From NCBI GenBank assembly GCA_016584305.1, contig JACEEZ010020231.1, positions 158,501 to 222,500 of the forward strand: a DNA stretch of 64,000 nt. The letters run 5' to 3'. The first letter of the stretch is position 1. Each line of letters opens with the position of its first letter. The notes beneath the pieces were generated by a model. The model saw only the letters and a list, made by a program, of their open reading frames with translations. It was not told the DNA's origin and searched no databases. Below, in pieces: positions 20,950 through 30,079 of this stretch. The DNA is from Chionoecetes opilio (lineage: Eukaryota > Arthropoda > Malacostraca > Decapoda > Majidae). Both the position numbers and the translations under genes were made by a program.

Positions 20950-21050
20950 GTGTTTTTGGATATGTTTAGACGTCGCCCTATCTCTGCTAGTGACACTCCA
21001 TTTTCATGAAGTGTCACAATTATTACTCTCCATCATGTCCAAGTGTTTTT
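20950..21050 (-). pseudogene. Tc1/mariner-like helix-turn-helix fragment
   Basis: The minus strand reads VTLHENGVSLAEIGRRLNIS followed by KNT, a typical Tc1-type paired-like HTH (xxLxxxGxSxxEIxxRLxxS). The reading stops at the edge of the MITE at 20949, which seems to have inserted into it. No DDE region was identified. Confidence 0.55.
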
Positions 21051-21230
21051 TCCTCATGGTAGGTAGGTTTTGGCGTGTGCATAAAATGCCCGTGAAACAG
21101 TGCATAAGAGGGGGGAGAGAAAGCCACCCAACACACCTAGTGTAATGTGTGCTGGATTGATGGCATGCCTATGACACAGAGTTGACAACACTTTGTAGAG
21201 TTGATGTATATCGCTAGAAACTCAACCGTA

Positions 21231-21794
21231 CAGTAAAAGCCTTATAACTCGGCACTGTATAACTCGGAATTTGATATAACTCGGCATGGCAAAGACAGTG
21301 TTTTTTTTTTGTTTTTTTTTTTTTTGTTTTTTTTTAAATATATATATATATATATTTTAATATACACCTATGCCTATAGCAGTGTAGGCAGTGAGCTCCA
21401 TGGGTGGGATGGTAGGCCCTGGAGGCTCACTCGAGGGCTGTGATGGTTGGCCCTCGCCCATTGGTGGCGCAGGCAGGATTGTTATAGTGACGCCTGTGAT
21501 CAGAGGCTCATGCCGCCCCCTGTGTCCTCCCATGCACTCGCAGTCGAAGGTAGAGTTAATGGACAGGGCATAGTGTTGCAGTAATCAAGTGCTCAAGTGA
21601 TGTAAAATTAAGTTGTACAGGTACAGTACTGTATACAATACAGTACAGAGTTGTGATTAAAGTGATACCAGTGTTAAAATGCGACTGAGTCCCCCTAACA
21701 TCTTCTACATGTTACAACAAGGCTCCCCTCTCCTTGGATTACATGCCTGCTGCTACCCGTTCATTGGTAAGTGTAGTTTTTATGCTTTTACGGT

Positions 21795-21833
<39 letters not shown>

Positions 21834-21909
21834 CCATATCAGAGGAGGACATTGCATAACTCGGCAAGGGCCAGAGCCCCTATCGTGCCGAGTTATAAGG
21901 CTTTTACTG
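21231..21909. mobile_element. Tigger MITE (CAGTAAAAGCCTTATAACTCGG family)
   Basis: TA|CAGTAAAAGCCTTATAACTC starts at 21231 and GAGTTATAAGGCTTTTACTG|TA ends at 21909: perfect-looking 20-bp TIR and TA duplication. It contains a SINE-B fragment (21372-21562), a CATACAGTACTG-type stretch and T runs. The related longer element with CENP-B coding is 61268-62388. Confidence 0.8.
21372..21562 (-). mobile_element. tRNA-derived SINE, family B (fragment)
   Basis: Reverse complement of the SINE-B 3' body: GTAGGCAGTGAGCTCC, GGTTGGCCCTCGCC and a GAGGCTCATGCCGCCCCC phrase. It ends at GGTAGAGTTAATGGACAGGG. The tRNA-like promoter part is missing. Confidence 0.7.
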
Positions 21910-21937
21910 TAAGGTAATCGGGACCCAGATTGGAATA

Positions 21938-22837
21938 CACACAACCCTCATTTTCCCAGACCTCCATTTCCCGGATATCGGATTTGCTGGACAAAATCCG
22001 AGGTCCGGGGATATGTCAGAGTCCCGGACAAATGCCTGGTCCAGTCCGTAAGTCAACAAAGTTGTCCAGCGGTCCGAGCCTCTCCTGTCACCCCTGGTCA
22101 GTGTCCGCGCCTCCCGCCAGGTGGCAGCATGCTCAGCTGTCGTATAGTTTACATTTGGGCACACGACACTGCCGGTTCACCTGCACCGCCTCCGTCAGTC
22201 CCCTGACCCCTGGTGCAGGAACGTCTCTTGAGACTATTGAACACTTTCTGCTGCCTCCCGCCAGGTGGCAGCATGCTCAGCGGTCGTATAGTTTACATTT
22301 GGGCACAGGACACTCACGGTTCATCTGCACCGCCTCCGTTAGTCCCCTGACCCCCACTGCCCCTGATGCAGGAACGTCTCTGAGACTATTGAACACTTTC
22401 TGCTGCAGTGTCCGCTCTTCCACTCCCACCGTGTAGTGCTACACTCTCAACTCCTCGCCTTGAACGTCACCACCTGTGACCTGCCTACCCTGCTGGCGGC
22501 GGCTGGCGTCCACCCCTCCCGGCAACACGCTGTCATCCGCCTCACCTGTGCCTTCCTGATAAAGACAGGTCAACTACAGCACCTGTGATAGCATCATAGG
22601 ACATCACCATGGCTCATAGTGTTCCCCAAGGGATCCTTGCAGCCCTAAATACAACAACAAAGTGACGTAAAAGTCCGCAGCGGGGTAGTTGATATTGGCG
22701 GTTGCCAGACAGTAAATACTAGAGTAGGATAAACGTCCGGGGGTGGGTAATGGCCTCGGACTGTTGCGAATCCCGGACTTTTGCGGTTCCCGGAACAGTG
22801 CTCCCTCTTATTAGTCCGGGAAAATGAGGGTTATGTG
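21938..22837 (+). mobile_element. Tigger MITE with captured LINE 3' end, copy 2
   Basis: The termini ACACACAACCCTCATTTTCC (21938) and GGGAAAATGAGGGTTATGTG (to 22837) are flanked by TA. The interior has two tandem units like those at 19929 but in the opposite orientation. These are followed by an uninterrupted LINE 3' end (about 22370-22660) with the codons ETIEHFLLQCPLFHSHRVVL, then AAAGVHPSRQHAVIRLTCAF, the stop and 3' UTR ending CCCTAAATACAACAACAAAG. This copy shows the LINE-into-MITE junction from which the minisatellite arose. Confidence 0.8.
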
Positions 22838-23300
22838 TAATTTCGGTTTGGGGCACTAAAAAAAATAATAATAATAATTACATCATTGTGTAATCTTTTC
22901 ATCCTGCTTACTTTGAGCCCCATTTCCCATGGTGCAATTAAAAAATAATGGTGATGCACATACTGCCGAAAATTTACAGTTAATAAGCATTAATAAACGT
23001 TAATCATGCTTACCTCATTAAACATGCGTTGGATGTCAGCATTAAGAGTACCTTTGTCAATTGCAGCAAGAATTTGCTGTTTCATATCGTTGTTGTACTT
23101 ACATTTCTTAACCCCCTTTCGGTAGTCACGCTTCAACCTCGTTTTCCCATTATGTTCTCTGGTTTATGCCCCCCCCCCACTTTATCACTGTTTCCGCTAC
23201 TACCTGGCATACTTGAACCACCAACAGCCCCATTAGCAGCAACAGATGACATAATCAAGTCAAACTCAAGTAGAAACCACAAGAGTTACATACAATTTAG
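22838..23300 (-). other. Unassigned region with a possible HTH remnant
   Basis: On the minus strand about 23145-23012 reads KYNNDMKQQILAAIDKGTLN followed by ADIQRMFNE. This looks like a psq/pogo-type helix-turn-helix, preceded by an SSVAANGAVGGSS-type low-complexity start. The frame is interrupted and no further domains follow. The sequence also has a C run at 23168-23178. Confidence 0.35.
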
Positions 23301-23725
23301 GTACTCACACCCTCACAGAGTGAGTGAGTGAGTGTAAACACTCTGTATTGTATAGACAAACGTTTGGTTTAATCTTGATCTTGAGTTGGGAGTCACCTAG
23401 CGAAGGCTGCTAGTGAAACCTTTGGTTCGGCGTCTTCCACTACATATACCTGTCGGAAGAAGCAAAAGAGAAAAGTAAAACTAGGGGTTCCATTTTCTCC
23501 TCCTACCTCTACAAGCACCACATGGTGCACTGCACTGCACGGTAACTGCCGAAGACCCATCGCTGTGTGACTCCCAACTCAAGATCAAGTTGAATTTGTG
23601 GTGGAGGACGCCGAACCAAAGGTTTCACCAACAGCCGTCGCAAGGTAACTCCAACTCAAGATCAAGATCAAACCAAACGTTTGTTTATACAATACAGTGT
23701 GTGTTTACACTCACTCTGTGAGAAT
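23300..23725. repeat. Foldback made of LINE 3' tails
   Basis: AAACGTTTGGTTTAATCTTG with CTTGATCTTGAGTTGGGAGT at 23358-23400 recurs inverted at about 23645-23690. The outer GTGTAAACACTCTGTATTGT near 23330 also recurs inverted near 23690-23710. Between the arms are sequences matching the 3' UTR of the LINE at 23819-25048. Confidence 0.6.
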
Positions 23726-23818
23726 CTGCATAACTTGATCTTGAGTTGGGAGTCACCCAGCAATGGGTCTTCGGCAGTTACCGTGCTGTGTAGTGCACCA
23801 TGTGGTGTTTGTAAAATG

Positions 23819-25048
23819 ATCTTGATCTTGATCTTGATTTGGGAGTCACCCAGCAGATGCTGTCAGTGAAGCCTTTGGTCCGGCGTTCTCCCACACATGT
23901 AATCTGTTGGGAGAGAAGCAAAAGGGGGAAGCAAAACTAGGGATTTCTTTTTCCCCTCCTTCCTCTCTCTGCATCACATTCATACGGGGTCCCCCATCAC
24001 TGAGGGGCCCCCTGCCTCTCATGCTCTCTCCTACGTGCTCTCCAAGAGTTCTCCAAGAATTCTTTTACACTCTCAATCACACGACTGTCACTCCTCCACT
24101 CAGCACACAACCCCAGCAGGTACTCCATCTCCACTCTCCTGTCTCTCATCTCTCGCCATTCTTCCACTCCGACCTCTCCTACCACTACCTCCAACATCTG
24201 TGTTCTAGCATACTCATACCGTTCACATTCCAGCATCAAGTGCTCCACGGTTTCATCCACTCCTGTCACACACATCTCACACACCTTGCTGCCATCATTC
24301 TTCCATCTGTACATACGACTATTTACCTCCAGCGACTTTGTCCTGGCTCTGAAGAGTAGGTCCCCTCCATAGCCACCATCATAGAACCTTTCATACCGTG
24401 GCTGGTCCTTTCTCCTGTACCATTCCAGTGTTGATTTCTCACTCATTCCCCTCAGCCATTCTTCTTTCCCTTTCTCTTCCACTCTCCTATTTATTTCCTT
24501 TTTGCATACAGCCATACTCCCATGTCTCATCACTCCTGTCACAAACATTCCCAGTTCACCTGTCCATCTTTCCACTTTTACTGAGTCTTTCATCCACTTC
24601 CCATACATATTCCAGTCCCAAACCTTGCTTGCCCATTTGCTGTCCTCCATTCGTTGCAGTCTAGCTCTGTACCTCAGTCCTGCCTTTGCTATCCTCTCTC
24701 TGAACGTGCTCCATCCCATGTCTCCTCTAATCGCTTCCACTGCCACATACCTATTGGCTCCTAATGCTATTCTGCCTGCTTTGTTCTGTGTTACTTCCAA
24801 TCTGTCCAACTCCTTCCTAGACCACACCATTGGCCATACATAATGCTAGGGACTGCCACACCCTTCCATAGTCCTCTCACCACTTCATACTTGTTGGCCC
24901 GACATTTTGCCACACTGCCTAGCCTTCCAACCCACTGGTTGGCTCTAGCTATCCTCTCATGTTTAGTTTTCTCACAGCCTTTATCATCCAACCAAATACC
25001 CAGATAGTAGGAGGGAAAAATAGAGCTTGATCTTGAGTTGAGATTCAC
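23819..25048 (-). pseudogene. LINE ORF2 C-terminal region and 3' UTR (zinc-finger type)
   Basis: The minus strand from 25048 encodes YYLGIWLDDKGCEKTKHERI and ARANQWVGRLGSVAKCRANK, then, after a frameshift near 24830, KELDRLEVTQNKAGRIALGA. Further on are RGDMGWSTFRERIAKAGLRY and a zinc-knuckle-like CEMCVTGVDETVEHLMLEC. The frame closes at 23997 after EHERQGAPQ. The 3' UTR ends in ATCAAGATCAAGATCA at 23819-23847 (minus), a six-base repeat tail. This is the connection/C-terminal part of a LINE ORF2; the clade is not determined. A related fragment is at 60208-60640. Confidence 0.75.
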
Positions 25049-25249
25049 CCAGCGATGGGTCTTTCTTTGGGTTTCACTGTGCTGTGCAGTGCACTATGTG
25101 GTACTTGTAGAGGTATGAGGAGAAAATTGAACCTTTAGTTGCCTAGGTTACTCAGGAACCCTAGGCATCGCGATATCGATAAATCTAACCACTTGACCGC
25201 GAAACTTTGTGTATATATGCGCGAAACTTGAAATGGTAAATATTTAGAG

Positions 25250-25340
25250 GTACCGTAAAACCTTTTATACGCGAACCAAGACTCTGCGAAACTTAGTGCA
25301 CCATTGTAGCCAAAAAAAATCGCAAGTATGACTACAAATT
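25250..25340. repeat. Tigger-like terminus fragment
   Basis: ACCGTAAAACCTTTTATACG followed by CGAACCAAGACTCTGCG is a Tigger-style end of a family not otherwise seen in the window. No matching right end was found. Confidence 0.35.
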
Positions 25341-25360
25341 TAAGTTTTTTGTTTTGTTTT

Positions 25361-25715
25361 TTTACATCTGTGCCTATAGCGCCTGTAGGCAGTGGTCACC
25401 CAGGGCTCGGATGGTAGGCTCTGGAGGTTCCCTTGAGGGCTGTGATGGTTGGCCCTCGCCCGTGGTGGCACAGGCAGGATTTTTATAGTGACTCCTGTGA
25501 TTGCCTCATGCCGCCCCATGGCATGACGCCTCATGCCGCCCCCCTGTATCCTCCGATGCACTCGCAATCGAAGGTAGAGTTAATAGGCAGGGCATGTGGG
25601 TGTTCTTAGGCCACTCGACGGTACAGAAAGGCTTTGGTTTTCGTCGGGGATCGAACTCGGGTCACCGAGAACGCCAGTCGGAGACGCTAACCACTCTGCT
25701 ACCGCCTCCCCATGT
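25361..25715 (-). mobile_element. tRNA-derived SINE, family B
   Basis: Reading the minus strand from 25715: GGTAGCAGAGTGGTTAGCGT (A box), a B-box-like GAGTTCGATCCC, then a body ending TACAGGCGCTATAGGCACAG and an A-rich tail. It contains a small internal duplication of the CATGCCGCCCC phrase (25507-25545). Confidence 0.8.
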
Positions 25716-26554
25716 GTGTAGCGTGTAGCCTTCATAAGTAGCCCGATCCCCTGCTTTTTGCCCGATCAGGCAACTCTGCTGCCTTCTGCTACATGTGTAT
25801 GTGTATGTGGGGACTGTGACGTCACCACCTTTATATACATTACAACTTAATTTTTCATATTACCTTTCTAACTGGTAATAATTATACATTTATCCCTTTG
25901 GATTATTACTTTATATCTTGCTCAATAACTACCCTACTGAATTAAGCTGATTTACAAAATATCCAGCGAGTATAAAGCTAGTGTATAGTTGGAACATGAA
26001 AAATTCCAGTTACCCTGCATCCCATGCTTTCACATGCTATGGTAATGTGGAGGTACCAATTAACCGTGGGATGCAAAAATGTGTAGTACAGAGTTATTAA
26101 GACTTGGTATAAAATGAACATCATGAGATGATAAAGGCTCCCTAATGTCATTCAATAATATATTCTTGAAATGTTGATTTTCAGTGAAGGATTGTAGAAT
26201 ATTCTTGAGAATGATACAAAATATGGAAGTGCTAAATGATATTTAAGGCAAACCAATACATTATAAGGTTATATTAACTCAGTAGGTGGAAAAGGAATTT
26301 CTAAGGGTTATCCCTTTCCAGTTAAAAAAACAAAAATCTGGATGTCTTGTTTATGTGCAACTCCTAAGGATTTATGTAGTTTCTTTTAGGATGGCAGTTT
26401 TTCTAGCAATGAGAAATTCAGTCAAGAACATAGGAATGGATAGGAATTTTGTGTGAGATCATCAATAATTATTTATCACATCAATTTTATAATTTTGCAG
26501 TGTTTTTGTCTTTATTCCAAAACAACCAAATATATATTTTCTTCTATTTTTCAG
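25716..26554. other. Intron sequence without recognisable features
   Basis: A-T-rich, no repeats or coding evidence seen until the por acceptor at 26544-26554. Confidence 0.6.
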
Positions 26555-26782
26555 ATATTTTCAAAACTGCAGGAAACTGGTTTGGAACATTCTGGGCCAT
26601 ACTGTTCACCTACGGCATGTCATCTCTCTTCCATGGACTTAACTTCCAGCTAGCAGCAGTGCTTTTATCACTTGGGTTTTATACCTACGTAGAACACTCA
26701 TTGAGGGTCAAGCTAGCAAATATATTTGATGCTTGTATCCTTGCTAGACCATGTTCAGAAAAGTGCCATCATCAACACAAAA
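26555..26782 (+). CDS. por: porcupine, following coding exon with catalytic His
   Basis: The exon encodes IFKTAGNWFGTFWAILFTYG, then MSSLFHGLNFQLAAVLLSLG, then a YTYVEHSLRVKL segment and CSEKCHHQHK. This matches PORCN, where the AxxLHGFxFHLAAVLLSL stretch carries the invariant MBOAT His (CAT codon 26632-26634). The preceding hydrophobic stretches fit transmembrane or re-entrant helices. The acceptor is CTATTTTTCAG before 26555 and the donor is A|GTAAGC after 26782; the next intron is phase 1. The final exon(s), which in known porcupines encode the last membrane segments, were not found in 26783-64000. They are either beyond the window or too diverged to see by eye. Confidence 0.9.
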
Positions 26783-26920
26783 GTAAGCATGAGAACAGCA
26801 ATATTATATTGAAGAATACATGTTTACATACAGATCGATATAAGTACAGTAAACTCATTACATTGGGGCTAAACTCATTACATCTCATTACAGTAAGCCC
26901 TCGCTTTTAAGGACCTCTAT

Positions 26921-27232
26921 TAGGGTACGCCGTAGGTCCAATGAAAAGTGAAATATAGATTATTTCGAATTTGGCAGGGTGTTTTCTTATGTAAAATTGA
27001 ATTTTAAGGGTGGTTTGTCCACTTCAACTTTTGGGTTTGAGCACTTCTTGCTATGCAAAAATGGACTTTTATATTTATATGCAAAACATAGCTTAAAGTG
27101 CGATTTTGCATAGTAAGAATTGCTCAAATGCAAAAAAGGAACATATTAAAATCGTCTTAGAATTCCATTTTACATACGAAATTGGCATGCCAAAGTTGAG
27201 AAAAAGAATTTTTGTTATATGGCGTACCCTAA
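26921..27232. repeat. Complete MITE-like unit at left end of the hAT-like element
   Basis: Starts TAGGGTACGCC and ends GGCGTACCCTA at 27232, so both TIRs are present within 312 bp. About 27095-27232 repeats directly at 28760-28897 with few differences (ATAGTAAGAATTGCTCAAAT is shared). Confidence 0.75.
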
Positions 27233-28618
27233 CCAGGGTACCAAAATAGTTGGATTGGGTTACGATGGGAGGAAGGACAAGACCAGGGCGATGGTGCCCA
27301 ACAGCTATGGGAAACTGCACCCAAGGTTGATCAGGGAGGAGCATCTGTCAGTGACAGGAGCCATCTGGAAGGTACCTTTGGCACTTTGTACCAGAGGACC
27401 CGGTGCCACCTGAGGAGCCTGCGTTCAAGGTGGCTCAGGCTCTCTATGATCTGCTGGTGACATACGACTCCACCAACTCACTGATTGTACTGCAAGGTGA
27501 CTCAACTAGGGCCAACACGGGGTGGAAGGGTGGTACTCACGCCCATTTGGAGAAGATGATGGGACGCAAGCTCTTCTGGAGTATATGCGTGTTGCACACA
27601 AACGAGTTGCCCCTGCGCCATCTTATCACCAGCATCGACGGGCCTACCTCATCTGACACTGGCTTCACGGGTCCAGTGTGCAGTCTGCTGTCCAGCGTGA
27701 ATGAAATGCAGTACAACGCAGAGTTCAGAAGAGTGCCAGGCGGTGAAGATCTCACGGAGATACCGGAGTATATCCTGGTCAACATGTCCACTGACCAGCA
27801 GGTTTCCTACCAGCTGGTCCAGGCTGTGAAGCGGGGCGTTCTCCCGTCCGAGCTGCAGGAGATCAAGTGTGGCAAGGTGTCCCACTCCAGATGGCTCACC
27901 ACAGCCCAGTAGCTCGTGTACATGTGGACCAGAAAGTATGGACTGACTGGCAAAGAACTGAACACCCTGGAAATCCTAGTCAAGTACTGCCTGCAGGTGT
28001 ACTTCAAACTCTACTACGACATCAAGGTTCACCACAGACTAGAGGACGGCCCCAAGCACATCCTCACGCTGCTCAGAGTGATGAGGTCGCAGCCCAAGAA
28101 GGTCCAAACAGCTGTGACCTTCTACGTGCGGACAGGAGCATGGTTCGCACACTCAGAATGTGTCCTCCTCTCGCTGATGGCGAGTCAGAGTGAGGATGAC
28201 CGCAGGTTCGCCGTGACCCAGATTTTGAAGCTGAGGGCTGGCGAGGAGTATGGGGACACCAGTGTAAGACCTCGCAGCACTCCCAAGCTGAACTTGTCAG
28301 CCACCAGCTTGCAGACACTGATCAGCTGGCAGCCTGGCCAGGTTTCACGAGCCGGCCCTTCACCTGTTCACTGTCCGGGGATCAGATCCAGGAGATCCTG
28401 ATCAAGCCGTACGAGGTTCCGGAGTTCTCTATCCACACTCAGAGCACCGAAAGAGTCGTGAAGCAGGTGACAGAGGCTGCGGCAGCAGTGGTGGGGCAGC
28501 AGGCCAGAGACGGGTTCATCCGGGCTCGGGCCCACCACCGGGAGACCATGCCCTGCTTCAGGTCTAAGAAGGACATGATGGACACGTTCGAGGCCAACGT
28601 AGAGGCTGTGACACTGTG
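27219..28618 (+). pseudogene. Uncharacterised transposase-like gene of the second hAT-like family
   Basis: The first frame gives GYDGRKDKTRAMVPNSYGKL and a PRLIREEHLSVTG segment. A frameshift near 27400 leads to the 27403-27912 frame with LIVLQGDSTRANTGWKGGTH, FWSICVLHTNELPLRHLI and a GPTSSDTGFTGPVCSLL segment. An in-frame TAG at 27910-27912 interrupts WLTTAQ-xVYMWTRKYGLTG. The frame then continues with TFYVRTGAWFAHSECVLLSL and YGDTSVRPRSTPKLNLSATS. After a frameshift near 28330 come IHTQSTERVVKQVTEAAAAV and a stop at 28616-28618. Asp in QGDSTRANTG (GAC 27499-27501) followed by CVLH resembles the D2/CxxH arrangement of the gene at 12695-14905. I recognise a widespread uncharacterised multicopy family but no established function. 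Confidence 0.65.
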
Positions 28619-29330
28619 ATGTAGTGCCTGATGAACCAACTGATCAGAAAGAGCTTACCACGCTAGTCATTTGGAACTCATATTGGTGCATGATGCAATA
28701 CACAGGACCAACCAGACACTGCGTACTCATTTAAGCATTATTCGATAAAGGTGCAATATAAAAGTGCGATTTTGCATAGTAAGAATTGCTCAAATGCAAA
28801 AATGGAAGCAGATAAAATCGTCTTAGAATTCCACTTTACATAGGAAATTGGCATGCCAAAGTTGAGAAAAAGAATTTTTGTTATATGGCGTACCCTAACC
28901 TCTATATATTGAATTTCGGCTTTAACAAACTTTTTCTACCAGCAGTTCGATATATGCGGGAATTTATTGAATAAGTTTGATAAATGCGTGGTTTGGTTCA
29001 ATTGTGGGCTGGCCGAACATGTACACGCAGGTCGGTCGGTGGCTCTAAAAATAAAGCAGAGCGGGCGGTACGCGGCTGTGCGCCGATCAGTCTAGCTTTG
29101 TCTGCCCGACTGCAAACACTTCCTCTCACGTCCTCCCTCACCACGTTGCCTGCCTCCCGTGTCTCACCACGTTGTCTGACACGGAAATTGTCGTAAATAG
29201 CGAACTTTCACCTCATATAACAAACAAAGTTTGTTAAATGCGAAAAGTTTGTATCCCTCGGATATAACGGACTTTCAGATATAACATTACCCCCTTCCCC
29301 CAATTGGTTCGTTAAAGTAAGGGTTTACAG

Positions 29331-29859
29331 TACTTTCATTACATTAGACATGTCTCTTTTATGGCCAAACCTGGCCATTTCTTATTCCATATGATGAGAG
29401 CCTCCAAAAAAGTTTGGGTAACACTTCCATACCAGGTGTGGGAATTTATGTCACATACTTATTTAATATGAGGTCTTACCTAATCAATCAAACCCATGTC
29501 TATCTCATCCCGACACAATACCCCAGCTAATCAACTAACTAGGATACTTATCGGTGGATAGTGGGTTGAAATGGCTGTAGGCTTGTATTAATACTGCATG
29601 ACGTGTGATCCGAAGTGGTCAGCGCGTGATCAGGCCACCCGTGAAGTTCAGAAGCGGAGGGCTGGAGACTAGTGTTTCAATATGGGCGTCAGAAGGGTTT
29701 TCATAACCCAGTTATCCATGACGCGGCGGATTGTTATCTGAGTCGCTAAGACAAGTCCTATTGGTTTATCACTTATATGTACAATTAACGTATGTACAAA
29801 TCTCTTCTTTATAAATCAGAGAAGAGATATTAACTTGATGGGAGCTGGTAGTGTACTTG
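29331..29859. other. No feature recognised
   Basis: Unique-looking sequence with no coding signal or terminal repeats. Confidence 0.5.
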
Positions 29860-30004
29860 TACTTGTATTTATAGACAAGCACGTATATTAGATGTTACTC
29901 CTGGAAGGGTCTAGAGTGTACTTGTACTTGTACTTATAGACAAGCACGTATATTTAATAAGATGTTAACTCGATAGAGGTGTGGAGTGAACTGTACTTGT
30001 ACTT
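29860..30004. repeat. Short tandem array, unit about 65-75 bp
   Basis: TTATAGACAAGCACGTATAT with the flanking GTACTTGTACTT occurs at about 29870 and 29933. It occurs a third time at 32768-32805 on the other side of the LINE that split the array. Confidence 0.65.
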
Positions 30005-30079
30005 AAGAACATAAGAAAATAAGGAAGCTACAAGAGGCCGCGAGGCCTACACGTGGTAGTTCCTGTCACCTAACACTAC

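Larger units (their letters stand above)
7448..26554 (+). other. por: porcupine intron, 19.1 kb, phase 1, filled with transposons
   Basis: Bounded by GTAAGT at 7448 and a pyrimidine-rich CTATTTTTCAG ending at 26554. The flanking exons are in matching phase and adjacent in the protein family. Most of the intron can be assigned to LINEs, SINEs and DNA transposons listed separately. Stretches 11626-12150, 16510-16660 and 25716-26540 show no recognisable element or gene. Confidence 0.85.
26921..28897 (+). mobile_element. Divergent hAT-like element of a second family, 1977 bp, 8-bp TSD
   Basis: The termini TAGGGTACGCC (26921) and GGCGTACCCTA (to 28897) are perfect 11-bp inverts and obey the hAT YARNG rule. 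ACCTCTAT flanks both sides (26913-26920 and 28898-28905). Removing the insert and one copy restores the Tigger sequence GGACCTCTATATA... as seen in inverse near 6890-6915. The left 312 bp (26921-27232) is itself a complete MITE-like unit with both termini, and its right part is repeated at 28753-28897. The gene lies between them. Confidence 0.8.
26891..29330. mobile_element. Tigger-like element (CAGTAAGCCCTCGC family) hosting a hAT-like insertion
   Basis: TA|CAGTAAGCCCTCGC begins at 26891. The right end reads GTTAAAGTAAGGGTTTACAG|TA at about 29330, the approximate inverse. The right-hand internal part (28906-29330) matches in inverse the fragment at 6690-6936. The hAT-like element 26921-28897 interrupts it about 20 bp from the left end. 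Confidence 0.65.

Noticed and set aside
24398..24843. Plus-strand frames with hydrophobic Ser/Pro/Leu-rich proteins
   Set aside because: They are antisense shadows of the LINE ORF2 on the minus strand.
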